Positions 18,595-29,560 of a DNA stretch of 64,000 bases are shown here, one piece after another. Numbering within the stretch: the first letter of the stretch is position 1; each line of letters begins with the position of its first letter. The stretch is from Cryoendolithus antarcticus (Eukaryota > Ascomycota > Dothideomycetes > Cladosporiales > Cladosporiaceae). The notes under the pieces were generated by a model that was not told the DNA's origin, did not search any database, and saw only the letters and a program-made list of their open reading frames with translations. The position numbers were made by a program, and so were the translations under genes. The stretch spans positions 62,001 to 126,000 of the forward strand of contig NAJO01000026.1 in the NCBI GenBank assembly GCA_002077065.1, given 5' to 3'.

Positions 18595-21393
18595 CTAATG
18601 AGCACCCATGACAGCCCCATGTCCAGCGTTATCCACGTCTCCAGCCTCGCCCCTCTTCTCGAGGTCATACAATGAATCGTCAAAAGACGTGGGCCGATAT
18701 CCGACCGGCCCAGTATTCCCTCTCGCGTCTCCAGCCTCGCTGATCCGTTCCTCCAAGTCCGCTTTCAACTCCGTAGTATGATCCACATGCCCAACCTCTC
18801 CCTTCGTGTCAGGACCATAAACCGTCTCGCCAAGTCTCGGCCGATACACAACCGGACCACTCGCTGCCTCTCCTCCAGCCTTACTAAGCCGTTCCTCAAG
18901 CTCAGTCTTAATCTCATCCGAAAAGTCAATCTTCACCCTCCTACTCGCCGCAAACCTCTCCTCGAACGTCCGCAGCCGTCCTGGTCTCAATTTTCGCATC
19001 CCCCGTGAAGTCCACTCATCCCAGACCCAACCGCTGTCCTCGGCCCTCGAGACTGCGTCAACAAGCCCCTCGACGTCTTGATCGTGCGCGTAGCCTTGTG
19101 CTAAGGTGTTCCACGTAGCCTGGCTGGGCTTCATACCTTTGCTTGTCATGTAAGTGAGGACTTGTTCAGCGAGCTTGGTTTGACCGTGATGGGTGAAGCC
19201 GCGGAGGAAGATGGACCAAGTTTGCACTGTGGGCGCTGTGCCGATTGGTGGGGAGTGGGCAGCAGCGCGCTGCATGTCTTTGATCATTTCCGCGCCGTGG
19301 ATGAGCGTGCGTTTTGACATTGTGAAGGCTGAGAGGAAGGCATTGGCGAGGTAGTCGTCATGTGCGAGTGTTGTGAAGGGCGGGATGCGGTCGCAGTAGA
19401 AGGTTTGGTAGGCTTTATAGAGGGCGTGGGCGTTTGGGGCTGGAGCGTGGCGCTTGGAGTGGAGTTGCAGGTAGGCTGAGAGCATTATGCCGATTGCTTG
19501 ATTGGGGGCGGGCATGGGTTCTGTGGCGGATTGGGAGTCGGGCGTGACGTTTGGCATGGGCAGCCCGAGCTCTTCCAAGGGTGTAGTGTCGAAGAGCTGG
19601 CGGTAGGCTTGGCAGATTATCGACCATGCGGTCTCGGTGTTCTGTTGCGTATGGTGCAGGACGAGACAATGGAGAATCTCTGTCGCGAGTACCGAGTTTC
19701 TGACGATGTTCGAATCTGTAATGGCACTCCGGACGACGTTGTTCAAGGTCTCGACATCGCCGAGATCTTGCTTGCATGCTTTGAGTAGCAAAGCGTACGT
19801 GTACACATCCGCTTCCTGGTCGTGAGTCACGAGAGATTTGTAGATCGAGTGCGCCGTCTTGATGTCGCCAGCCTCGATAGCATTCAGCATGAGGACGTTG
19901 CAAAGCCGTGTCGTCAGTTGTAAGCCAATCTTGACCAGATTGTCCACCAAGCGGAGGCACACTCGCAGACCTCCAGGCTGTTGCATTGCCTGACGAAACA
20001 TCAGAGCGCAGACTTTCCTGAAGGCCACGGTGTCGACTCGAACACCGGCGTGATGTGCTTCCAGCAGCGCTTCGATGCCCTGATCGAAGTGGCCCGTCTT
20101 CGCTAGCTGTACAGCCACATGCAGAAAGTTGGCCTTTGGTACCCGAAAGTTGCCGGTCTTGAGAGATTGGAAAATTGCAGGGACTTGATCCCTGCTACAG
20201 TAGTACAACAAGTGGCTCAAGACGGGCCCTCCTAGAGCAACGCGGACGGGATTGTCACGGCTCGCGAATGTTAGGAATGCTTTCGCGAGGGCGGTCGCAG
20301 GCGCAAGGCGATCCTCCGGGGGCAATAAAATCGCTCCATGAGAAGCGAAGGTGAGGCTGTCAACGATCCAGTGAGAGGGGAGACTGCCGTCGCTGCACGT
20401 GCGTTGAAGAAACTCAACGAATGCGCTCGGCTGATAAGCCATCAGCCAAAGTGCACAGTTGGACCAGATAACTTGCTTGTCCGTGGCGTGAACCTCAGCT
20501 AATTTGTCAAGATCGAGAGGATTACCTGCTTCGATATGCCACATGATGTTCTCCACCCATTCGGCCGTACGCCTATCGAGCAGTGGTACAATGTTCGTGC
20601 TCTTGTGGCCGTAACCGAGCTGCTTGTCGTATGGGCCCATCACGCGAGCGAAGTTGGCGTGCCATACCCGGCTGAGGGGACTGACAGAGGGGTGGGACGG
20701 CTGCAGCAGGACCTGCTTGACACGTCCCCACCTATATCCTAGATACAGATTGCGCTGTGATTCGAGCACCGTAGACAGTGTATCGTCTTGGTGTGCTCCG
20801 GGGGTATCACTTGCAGGTGCTGGAGCTGCTCGGTGTCTTCGAAGGGCAGGTCGCGAGGCTGGTAGTGAGGCTGAAGCGTCGATGGCTTTTGAATCAGGTC
20901 GCCGGTGTACAGCTGTGCTCTCGAGCCCGTCTCTCGACTTGCGAGGTGGCACTGCCTGCCCAAGCTTCGGGGTACGCTCACGCTGTCCTTCGCCGCGCGT
21001 AATTCGCAGCTCTTTGGTGGGTGAACTCTTGGATGGAGAATGCTGTGGGCTAGGAATAGATTTCGCGTTCGCCTTGGCCTCCACCACTCGCTTCGGCGCC
21101 TCCGCCACGGCCTCATAGCCGTCCAGGATGAAGTCAAAATCATTGGCTTGCCCCTCAAGTCTTTCCTTTGCAGCCTTCGCCGCCTTCCGCCCACCGACTT
21201 GTGGATTCTCGCGAGCAGTCTCGAGCCATGCTGCAGCCTCGACGCGTTGTGCCTCCGTCTGGATGCTGTATGTCCGCCATGTCTTCGGCGAGGGGTATCT
21301 GGCAGGAAGGTTGTCCGATCCCGTTGTTCCTAGCGATCGAATGACTCCGCGTAGAATAGCGGACAGCGATCGCGGACTAAGGCATTGCTGCAT
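18595..21393 (-). CDS. Mitochondrial pentatricopeptide repeat (PPR) protein
   Basis: This 932-residue protein is a helical-repeat RNA-binding protein likely acting in mitochondrial RNA processing or translation. The first ~45 residues are Arg/Ser-rich with few acids, as in a mitochondrial presequence. Residues ~50-230 are low-complexity and charged. From ~300 on, tandem two-helix repeats appear; clear PPR-type units include LCNVLMLNAIEAGDIKTAHSIYKSL, DVYTYALLLKACKQDLGDVETLNNV and VLTYMTSKGMKPSQATWNTLAQGYAHDQDVEGL. The C-terminus carries two related segments (EIKTELEERLSKAG / ELKADLEERISEAG, each followed by a GPVxYRP block), an internal duplication. The target RNA is unknown; it may be related to Cya5-type factors. 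It is divergent from cwf18 with 234 bp between the starts. Confidence 0.82.
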   Translation of the reverse strand: MQQCLSPRSLSAILRGVIRSLGTTGSDNLPARYPSPKTWRTYSIQTEAQRVEAAAWLETARENPQVGGRKAAKAAKERLEGQANDFDFILDGYEAVAEAPKRVVEAKANAKSIPSPQHSPSKSSPTKELRITRGEGQRERTPKLGQAVPPRKSRDGLESTAVHRRPDSKAIDASASLPASRPALRRHRAAPAPASDTPGAHQDDTLSTVLESQRNLYLGYRWGRVKQVLLQPSHPSVSPLSRVWHANFARVMGPYDKQLGYGHKSTNIVPLLDRRTAEWVENIMWHIEAGNPLDLDKLAEVHATDKQVIWSNCALWLMAYQPSAFVEFLQRTCSDGSLPSHWIVDSLTFASHGAILLPPEDRLAPATALAKAFLTFASRDNPVRVALGGPVLSHLLYYCSRDQVPAIFQSLKTGNFRVPKANFLHVAVQLAKTGHFDQGIEALLEAHHAGVRVDTVAFRKVCALMFRQAMQQPGGLRVCLRLVDNLVKIGLQLTTRLCNVLMLNAIEAGDIKTAHSIYKSLVTHDQEADVYTYALLLKACKQDLGDVETLNNVVRSAITDSNIVRNSVLATEILHCLVLHHTQQNTETAWSIICQAYRQLFDTTPLEELGLPMPNVTPDSQSATEPMPAPNQAIGIMLSAYLQLHSKRHAPAPNAHALYKAYQTFYCDRIPPFTTLAHDDYLANAFLSAFTMSKRTLIHGAEMIKDMQRAAAHSPPIGTAPTVQTWSIFLRGFTHHGQTKLAEQVLTYMTSKGMKPSQATWNTLAQGYAHDQDVEGLVDAVSRAEDSGWVWDEWTSRGMRKLRPGRLRTFEERFAASRRVKIDFSDEIKTELEERLSKAGGEAASGPVVYRPRLGETVYGPDTKGEVGHVDHTTELKADLEERISEAGDARGNTGPVGYRPTSFDDSLYDLEKRGEAGDVDNAGHGAVMGAH

Positions 21394-21627
21394 AGGCGAA
21401 CATCTGCGGTGCGATGCAAGGGACTGCGAATGACTCCCGGATTCTGGCCAATGGATATTCTCATGTTTTGGACATTCAACGGGGATGGATTTGGTAAGTC
21501 CGCGGCTGGATTTAGACTTTGTAGATGGTCCCGAAGGTTTGCCGGCACCAGCGAAAGTTGCTACTTATGGCCGTACGCATCTGCATATCCTCTACAGAAG
21601 CCACGCGAACTTTCTCGCGCGATACCA

Positions 21628-22307
21628 ATGGCCTCAGTAGCAGCGCTGAGCGCCGCGGCACAAGACCGCAAAGCTAGACTTGCGCAGCTGAAGTCACTGA
21701 AGCGCAAACAAGCCCCTCCGAGCGACGATCCTCGACATGATCAGGGCGATACGGCAGCACCATCGCTGCCGGTGAACCCACCGATACCGCTCAAGCAGAA
21801 GACGATACCTCACGCTACATATCCGGGCGGAACTACGACCCCGAAACCAAAGGTCCCCGTCTCGGCTTCGAGACTGCACCACATGAAGGACAAGAAACGC
21901 TCGAGGTGAAAGCAGCACGGTTAGCAGAGGAGACGAAGCAGCAGGCAGAAGCAGATGCGGCAGCGGATAAGCCTCTGGATTTGTTCAAGCTGCAGCCAAA
22001 GAAGCCGAATTGGGATTTGAAGAGGGATCTGGACCGGAAGATGGAGGTGCTGAACGTGAGGACGGATAATGCGATCGCGCGGATGGTCAGGGAGAGGATT
22101 GAGAAGCAGCGAATGGCTGCGAAGGAGCAGACCGTCGGAGCGAATGGGAATCGTGGTGCTGTGGGAGAAGTGGGAGGTGATGCTGAAGCGGCTGGGATTG
22201 AGGGAAGTACGCTGGTGGAGGCTACGAACATCCGCGAGCGTGAGGACGAGGACGACGCGCGGCGTGAGCTGGAGGAAGACGAGGCGCTTTTACTGGATGC
22301 GAGCTGA
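21628..22307 (+). CDS. cwf18: Cwf18/CCDC12-type pre-mRNA splicing factor, with apparent frame break
   Basis: Cwf18 (CCDC12) is a component of the Prp19-associated activated spliceosome. The ATG at 21628 opens MASVAALSAAAQDRKARLAQLKSLKRKQAP, typical of the family N-terminus. The conserved core lies in a different frame (codons in phase with 21828): SGRNYDPETKGPRLGFE, then EVKAARLAEETKQQAEADAAADKPLDLFKLQPKKPNWDLKRDL and NVRTDNAIARMVRERI, ending EEDEALLLDAS at 22304. The two frames overlap between about 21741 and 21820. I found no GT-AG intron that keeps the KSLKRKQ segment and restores phase; GTCACT (21693) to GGCAG (21757) is in phase but deletes it. A one-base sequence error, a true mutation or unusual splicing could explain this. 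Confidence 0.8.
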
Positions 22308-24686
22308 GCCCAACTCAAGGCGCCTTACCGTCAACAGGCTAGCATTCTAGCAGGATTCTCGCCGTGTTTCGGCGTGTGCTCGGAGATCGGAACATCACCG
22401 ATGGGGATGCGTCGCTCACTCTCATGAGCTCAGTCCCGCTGAAGCTTAGTCCCGCTGGGGCTCTCTTGAACATCCTGCCTTGTCCGCAGCTTTGATCATC
22501 AATTTGGCGACGCTGATTGCGCGTCAAGGATACTGCAAGAGATCGGTGACAGCCGCAACCCTCTGGAACGGGTACGATTACCGTCACGATGTCCTGTACT
22601 GCGCGTGCCGCGGGAACAATCTCGGTCAGGCACAAGCACTCACATTCGACAACATTCGCTCAATCAGAAGTGAGCACAGCTGAGTTGATCGTCTACTGGA
22701 CTGATCATGACGCCTACTGGGCCAGCGGAGTGGCTTAGCATACGCCTCAGCACTGCTTTGGGGTAGTCATATGCTATGTAGACGGAGTTGGGACCGTGGC
22801 GGCCCAGAACTCGAGTCAAGGCTCCCACCACCAGCCAAGGCTAGCTCACGGGATCAGAGTCCAGATGCAGTGTCTGTAACCATGAACTAGTGATGTTGGG
22901 TATGCAAGCAGACAGACCATCGTTCCGTCACTGCGAAGTATCTAGCCCTGTTCTTACCTGAGTAGATAGCCCAGCGTCCTGTCATCACGACATCGCAGAT
23001 CTTTGGTACGATGCGTCCGAAATCACCGCCAATAGCATCACTATCTTGCTATCTCGCTATCCGCATAGTGCATGTTCAACAATCGCTCTGTCAGCGTTCG
23101 AAATCAGCATCGTCTTTGGTACGCGGAGCGCATTTCCGTCGGCGTCGCACAGCAGCTCCGGCGCTCACGTGCTAGCGGGCGATCTTTGGTGCATGTTGAA
23201 TATTGTGCGCGCCATTGCACGAGACAGTGGATCGATGTCGTTTCATCCTCCCCATATTACAACAGTTGTATGCCGATCCTGGTTCCACTGCGCAGGTCCT
23301 GATGTGTATTCCGTCTTGTGTACATACGTGAGTGCCTAGATAACTCGATGCAGTGTGCTGAGGTCCAGAAACCACAGCCCCTCAAGACTTATGTCAAGCA
23401 CTTTCAGATATTGATTGCACTGTCTCGCGAACCTGCATGCCGTAGCTCTAGCGCCCGCGGTGCATGGGTGTCTCCCCACCAGTTCTGTGGCGCTAGATTG
23501 TGAGAGACATGCAGCCAATAGCGCACGGCTAGGGTTTCCAAGTCGTGTGAGACATGTCTCACGAAGACTCGAGGCAGACCTCGTGGTTGTACTCGAGCGA
23601 GAATTCAGATGAGGAAAGATAGCGTGCAACTGGTTGGTGGTTTGGTGTCGTGCGATCAGACCCTTCTTGCGGCTACCTTCACGCCACAGCCGTCGCAGAG
23701 CGTGGTGCGCATCACTTGCGCCATCGTGTCGAGCTACTGCGGGCGATTGCTGGGGTAGTGAAATGACGATGATCGCGGAGCTGGGTACGTACCGATAAGT
23801 GGTGCTGTAGTGTAAAGTGGTTGATTTATGAGTCGTTTCCCGCCCAGATGTAGTGAACGGCGATCAAAGACCCTACCAGATGTCATGTTGAAGGCAATCT
23901 CAACAGGCTGAAGCCACCGCCGGCTTCCGCCAGATCGTGCCACCACTCGCAGGCAACGCCTTTCCCTTGGGTGTCGTCTGTGCGCGCGTGCAGTGTTCGA
24001 CTCAACCTTTCTATGATTGGCCATGATCGGCTATTGTGCATGACTTGGCGGTGGAAAGTATTGCCTCGAGAGTTCTGTCTCGTAACGACGCTATGATCGC
24101 TTGATTGTGATGGTGGTTGCATTGCACAGCAGCCTCGCAAACCTTGAACCACGATCACAGCTCGTGGCATCGTAGGCGTGCTCTGTTGCGTGGCAAACTT
24201 CCAGGCATACCGAGGAGAGTGGTCAGCACGAACGTACAGTGCAATCCTGCAAGCGAATCGCAGTGCTTGACCCCCCCCCGATTTTCTGTGGCTCATCTAG
24301 CCGTAGTGCCCGCTTGAACTCCACAACCTCACCCACATCTTTGTGATCGTCAACGCTTCTCCTCTCCACCACGCACCGGCCCACTACTGACGTTCTGTCT
24401 ACCACTTCCCACCAACGATCATTTGCTTTCGCGAGGCGCTGATGGGTTGATCAACATACACCGGACTACTGGAATACATTCACACTACACTCATTACCTT
24501 TCACGCTTCTTGGATCCGACGTTCCGACAGCTCGGTAACGGCCATTCAACTACGATGATAATGCTGCCTTGACAGCTTCTCGATCGCCCCAGTATACTGG
24601 TTCGATGTCTAGGCGAACCATGTGCGGTTGATGCGTGCTTTTCGTTGTTTCTTCTAGAAGGAATCGCACAATAGGCCGTTGAGGTC
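22308..24686. other. Gene-free interval, 2.4 kb
   Basis: No open frame here has recognisable protein features. A run of nine C bases lies at 24271-24279. The last ~400 bp before 24687 are pyrimidine-rich in places and probably hold the promoter and long 5' leader of the kinase gene. Nothing else supported. Confidence 0.5.
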
Positions 24687-27600
24687 ATGTCTATACCAGA
24701 TTACGACATGGAGGGGTCGGAGGAGGCCAAGCACGACAACGGCCATGTCGATGCGCATAGCAGCGAGGATACCACGCCAAGGATAGAGGCCCCGATGCAG
24801 GTAAAGCTGCTGACGCCGTCTGCGACTGTCACTGGCGGTGACTCTACGGACGGCTACTTCGACTCCCAGGCAGATGCGCAGTATGAGGAGGTGCATGCTG
24901 TTACGGCCGGTTCGCCTGCTACAACTCGCTTCTCTCCATCCACCACTGCTGCGACTCCTGCTCACGTACTCGGAACCCTTTCACCGGAGCCTTTCATGAC
25001 ACCCAACGTTGAGCGTCCGACTACGCAAAGAGAACTCTCGGATATGACTGTCAAAAGCATGGAGTCCACGGATAGTACCATGACTATCACGCCTGCGACA
25101 GCGAATCTCGAGACGATAGCAGAGTCAATGCCCAGGAAGCCGTATCCTGCGCAGTCCTTCGCGGTCCTTCAGGATGTGCAATACCCGTACCGAGGTGGCC
25201 ATCGGCCTACGCTTAGGGAACAAAGGTCCACTGGCCATAGCATCTCGCAGATACACACCTTCACGTCTGCCTTTGCACACCAGACTGGGTCGCGGACAGT
25301 TGGCAACTCGCCTGCTGTCACACCTGGTGGAGGGCTGTTCCAACCTTTCGTGCATAACACTGCCGCTGAGGACTGGGATGCGCTCGAGTCACCTGGAACT
25401 TACCCAAGTCCCTTCCTACATCCGAGTCATAAGATGGCTATGAAGGATACGCACGTGGTGGATGTTGACGTCGATCCAATATCTGGCCGGAAGCTTATTA
25501 ACCAGTACGAGATTGTTGACGAGCTCGGCCGGGGCACGCACGGCAAGGTCAAGCTTGCTCGTGACTTGACGTCGCAAAACACCTACGTTGCAATCAAGAT
25601 TGTCGAGCGGTACTCTAAGCGACGGCGACTCGGCAAGCTTGGCAACGCAGAGGACAAGGTCAAGAAGGAGGTCGCTATCTTACGAAAGGCACGGCATCCG
25701 AATATCGTTGGGCTACTCGAAGTCATCGACGATCCGAACAGGAAGAAGGTCTACATTGTGCTCGAGTGGGTCGAGCGAGGTGAGATCCAATGGCGAGCAG
25801 AAGCACCGCAGGAAATTGCAGTCGTCGAAGCTCGACGCTATGAGCGCGAGCGTCGAGGAGGCTACGATGCGCCGTACAGTGCGGAGGATGAGGCTGTGTT
25901 GAGTGAAGCACAAAGGCGACTGCGTCGGCAGAAGCGCGCGCAGATCAAGCTACATCGCAAGATCCGGCAGGAGGCGTCTGACAATCCAGCCGTGTGGAGT
26001 AACGAGATGCAGGGTGAGATTGACAGTGAGGACTCGGAAGATGATACGATGTCAAGGGTTTCGCATACCACTTCGGACTCGGCACCGACACGGATGGACT
26101 TGTCGAAGCTATCGGTTGTGACTGGGCGAAGAGCATCTAGGGCACCTTCGCCATTACCGTCCCACCCGGAGGACCTCCATGGTGACGAGTTCTCGAGCTT
26201 GACCGAGGAGCATCAGACCGATGAGCCGAACACTGTCACACCATCGACACCGGTTGGTACGCACACGCCAGGACCTCCGACTGGTCTTGAGGGCACAATG
26301 TACGGGTCCTATGACTTCAGCTCGGGTGAACCGTCACGGACGTCCAGCATGGCCAACAGTGTACACGGAATCACTGGAAAGACTCGACCAAGTCGGACTG
26401 GCAGTACAGCGAACATGCTCGAAATCGCAGCCGAGGTCTTGGATAGTGACCTGAATCCCGAGCTGCACTACGTACCATGCATGACCATGCCCAACATCCG
26501 TGTCGCCTTTCGAGACACGCTGCTCGGATTACAGTACTTACATTCGCAAGGTATCGTGCACCGAGACATCAAACCGCCAAACCTGCTGCAGACCACCGAT
26601 CATAGAGTCAAGATCTCCGACTTCGGCGTGTCTTACCTTGGACGTCCACTACATGGAGACGATACTGGTGAAGAGGTCAGCGAGAGCGAGGCTAGAGACC
26701 TCGACGTTGAAGCCAAGGAGCTTGCGAAGACTGTCGGTACGCCTGCGTTCTTTGCACCCGAGCTGTGCATTACGGAGGCTACCGACGACCCGCCGCCAGT
26801 CACCAAAGCCATCGATGTGTGGGCACTCGGAATAACACTCTTTTGCATGTTGTATGCTCGCACACCATATGTGGACAATGAGTATGTTGTGATGCGACTC
26901 ATTGCGGACGAGGAGATTTACATTCCGCGTCGGCGTCTGCAGCCCTTGAATCGGAAGACAACATCCAGGCCATCGTCCCATGGCCGTGCGTTCCCGCCAT
27001 CTACGGTAGGCAGACGACATGAGCTCGACTTTGTCTATGAAGACATTGACGATGATCTTCACGACCTCTTGTGCCGCCTACTCATCAAGGACCCACGACA
27101 GCGGATCACTCTCGAAGAAGTGCGGCATCACCCATGGGTCGTCGCGGATGTTCCCAACTTGATGAAGTGGCTCGAAGAGACCGACCCCACTCGACCAAGT
27201 CAGGGCACTAAGATTGAGGTCTCGAAGGAAGATGTTAACAAAGCTGTCGTACCACTGACGCTAGTAGAGCGCGTCCGCTCGGGCATTAAGAAGGGGGTAG
27301 ACCGGCTCTTCGGTGGCCGTGGTAGAAGCGGCTCTGGCGTTGGTCTCGTGTCGCCTGTGCCTTCCGCACACTCATCTAGCAGTACTATCAGTCAAGATGC
27401 GCGTCGAAGCAGCGTGCGAGGCGACGAGTCCATCTTCAGTGCCCTCAAGGCCTCTAGGGAGGGCCATGAGCACCCACTGTCGAGGAGCGTGGTCGCGAGT
27501 CCCGAACTCCATAGGCACGAGCTTGGGTACTTCGACTCGAACACTCCGCCGCCAGATCTGGCTCTCTCGCTCGCCGACTCCCGCAGTACGCCATCGCCGG

Positions 27601-28958
27601 CGAGGATGCCGAAGCTGGAACGGATGAAGACACTCACGTCGCCGAATACGTCGATGCGTACTGTGAGGCAGTCGGATTTCGAGCTTTGTGACGATGAAGA
27701 AGAGACGGAGCGTCCCCCTTCTCATGGTGTGCCTGAAAATCCGATGGTATTGACATCGCCAGGTGGATCTGGTCTAGGTGGTCTCCTCGGTGGCGCAGGT
27801 CGCCAGATCTTCCAGACGCTTAGAGAGAAGTCTGCCACTCGATCGCCTACATCTGAGCGAAGAGGACGTTCACAAGATCGGTCAACGGCTGATCTACTCG
27901 ACGCTCATGCTGGGCCAACGCTTGCCGTCAGTCAAGCATCTGTCACTGGTCAAGTCAATCAGCCCGATGCGCTTCGCGAAGGCTCGACTTACAGCGCGGG
28001 AAGCAGTGCACGCAACAGTCCAAATGTCTCGCGTGCACCATCTGTGGTAGCCTCGCCTCGAAGACTACGGCCTAGTGCTGGGGCATTGTCTCGTACATCC
28101 TCTATAGCATCGCTGCGCTCAATGAGCGGGCTCATCAAGAGTCTATCACGCGAGTCGCATACCAAGACAGTGCCACGCAGCGCACCAAACGAGTCATCAG
28201 CAGAAGAATGGCAACGAGCCGACGACGAGCGCCTACGAAAGCTCATTCGCGAAGGTAGCCAGGACCAGGAGTCTCCTCGATCACCTAGCGCCTCCGAGGT
28301 CCGCACATGTCCACCCAGCCCCGACGATCAGGTACGACGGAGAGGTGACTCTCGCCGTGTGAGCATCATGCAGCTATCGCAATCGACCTCGCCCACAGAG
28401 ATGAGTCCAACTGGTCCCGGTACCCACATGCTGCCCTCGCTGGTCTCGAGCTCTTCTGACTTTGGCTCAGCGGTGTCGATGTCAATATCGAACCCTTCGA
28501 TCCCCTCGGTCATCTCAGAAGCTTCGTCATTCGACCCCAGAGAAGGGATGCCGCTCGACGTGTCCGACGCGAAACACACCTCAGACTCGGACACCACACT
28601 CGGCCAAAACGTCAGCTTCCCCCACGACCTCGACTCCGCCAACGACGCCGACGCCGAGCCCGAAGTAGCAGTCTCCAGCGATAACGACGACAGCGACTAC
28701 GAAAGCTCTTCCGATAGCGACGGTGGGCTTGTGATGCGTCGCCGCAAATCCGCTGTCAAGACCAGCTTCTCCTCTTCCCCGCGCAACCCAGGGATCTCCT
28801 CAATGCTAGAAGCGCAGCATAAAGCTCGCCGCGGCACAGGTGCTTCGCGCGCTTCGAAAAAGAGCTCGAGGAGTGGGAGTAGTAACACGATGAAGAAGGT
28901 GCGGACGAGAGATAGCGAGGAAGAGCAGAAGATGAGGATGGATATTGCGGAGGAGTGA
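24687..28958 (+). CDS. CaMKK/SNF1-activating-type Ser/Thr protein kinase
   Basis: This 1423-residue kinase resembles fungal upstream kinases of the CaMKK/Ssp1/Sak1-Elm1-Tos3 group, which phosphorylate the activation loop of Snf1/AMPK. Single exon. The N-terminal ~265 residues are disordered. The catalytic domain starts at residue 271 (INQYEIVDELGRGTHGKVKLARD) with VAIKIV as the ATP-anchoring Lys, then the IVLEW hinge. About 220 residues of Ser/charged insert follow before IRVAFRDTLLGLQYLHSQGIVHRDIKPPNLL (HRD near 624) and KISDFGVSYL. The activation loop is KTVGTPAFFAPELC, then DVWALGITLFCMLY and RITLEEVRHHPWV. The ~600-residue C-terminal tail is Ser/Pro-rich with many potential phosphosites and the acidic DNDDSDYESSSDSDGG. 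Subfamily assignment is inference from the LGRGTHGKVKLA loop and domain pattern. Confidence 0.85.
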   Translation: MSIPDYDMEGSEEAKHDNGHVDAHSSEDTTPRIEAPMQVKLLTPSATVTGGDSTDGYFDSQADAQYEEVHAVTAGSPATTRFSPSTTAATPAHVLGTLSPEPFMTPNVERPTTQRELSDMTVKSMESTDSTMTITPATANLETIAESMPRKPYPAQSFAVLQDVQYPYRGGHRPTLREQRSTGHSISQIHTFTSAFAHQTGSRTVGNSPAVTPGGGLFQPFVHNTAAEDWDALESPGTYPSPFLHPSHKMAMKDTHVVDVDVDPISGRKLINQYEIVDELGRGTHGKVKLARDLTSQNTYVAIKIVERYSKRRRLGKLGNAEDKVKKEVAILRKARHPNIVGLLEVIDDPNRKKVYIVLEWVERGEIQWRAEAPQEIAVVEARRYERERRGGYDAPYSAEDEAVLSEAQRRLRRQKRAQIKLHRKIRQEASDNPAVWSNEMQGEIDSEDSEDDTMSRVSHTTSDSAPTRMDLSKLSVVTGRRASRAPSPLPSHPEDLHGDEFSSLTEEHQTDEPNTVTPSTPVGTHTPGPPTGLEGTMYGSYDFSSGEPSRTSSMANSVHGITGKTRPSRTGSTANMLEIAAEVLDSDLNPELHYVPCMTMPNIRVAFRDTLLGLQYLHSQGIVHRDIKPPNLLQTTDHRVKISDFGVSYLGRPLHGDDTGEEVSESEARDLDVEAKELAKTVGTPAFFAPELCITEATDDPPPVTKAIDVWALGITLFCMLYARTPYVDNEYVVMRLIADEEIYIPRRRLQPLNRKTTSRPSSHGRAFPPSTVGRRHELDFVYEDIDDDLHDLLCRLLIKDPRQRITLEEVRHHPWVVADVPNLMKWLEETDPTRPSQGTKIEVSKEDVNKAVVPLTLVERVRSGIKKGVDRLFGGRGRSGSGVGLVSPVPSAHSSSSTISQDARRSSVRGDESIFSALKASREGHEHPLSRSVVASPELHRHELGYFDSNTPPPDLALSLADSRSTPSPARMPKLERMKTLTSPNTSMRTVRQSDFELCDDEEETERPPSHGVPENPMVLTSPGGSGLGGLLGGAGRQIFQTLREKSATRSPTSERRGRSQDRSTADLLDAHAGPTLAVSQASVTGQVNQPDALREGSTYSAGSSARNSPNVSRAPSVVASPRRLRPSAGALSRTSSIASLRSMSGLIKSLSRESHTKTVPRSAPNESSAEEWQRADDERLRKLIREGSQDQESPRSPSASEVRTCPPSPDDQVRRRGDSRRVSIMQLSQSTSPTEMSPTGPGTHMLPSLVSSSSDFGSAVSMSISNPSIPSVISEASSFDPREGMPLDVSDAKHTSDSDTTLGQNVSFPHDLDSANDADAEPEVAVSSDNDDSDYESSSDSDGGLVMRRRKSAVKTSFSSSPRNPGISSMLEAQHKARRGTGASRASKKSSRSGSSNTMKKVRTRDSEEEQKMRMDIAEE

Positions 28959-29560
28959 GTACTGCACATCAGGGGTAGCATCACGATCACAAGACGTTGC
29001 AAACGACACATCTCCACTCAACGAAGCAACGGGGGCGGGAGAAGAGACTTGTAGATGAGACACACACCGCTCTTGTTATGGCTGTACGAAGACACACAAA
29101 AATGCTTTCGCGATTCAGCGATGGCGTTGGGGCTGGCCCTGGGGGCTGGGATTGCAATAGATGGGAGCCCTTTTATTTTGTTGGGCATTGAAATGGGAAT
29201 GGGATGGCATATTTGCATATCATGTACTGGGCAATGCGGGGCGGTTGCTGTAGAATATATATCCCCTGATGGCGTGGTTTGTAACGAGTGAAGAATCAAT
29301 ACTTCACCTTACTCATCTTATGGTTTGGAACTTCAGAGCCTGTAAGGTACGATACTGCCAGGGCATCGCTCGCGGGTTTCAGTCACAAGCACAAAAGTAC
29401 CGGAGTGATTGGGGAGGTCGTGGGCGCGTATACCGTGCAAGGTGAAGTGTTGATCGCGCAGCTACAAAGCCGAAATCGCACAAGAGCGTTGCCCATGCGA
29501 GTATCTTGACTCACTGCAAATCGGGGGCACTCCGTCTAACCCGCTACATAAGGCATCTCC
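28959..29560. other. Intergenic
   Basis: This interval lies between the convergent 3' ends of the kinase and the acetyltransferase-fusion gene. No supported feature. Confidence 0.5.
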
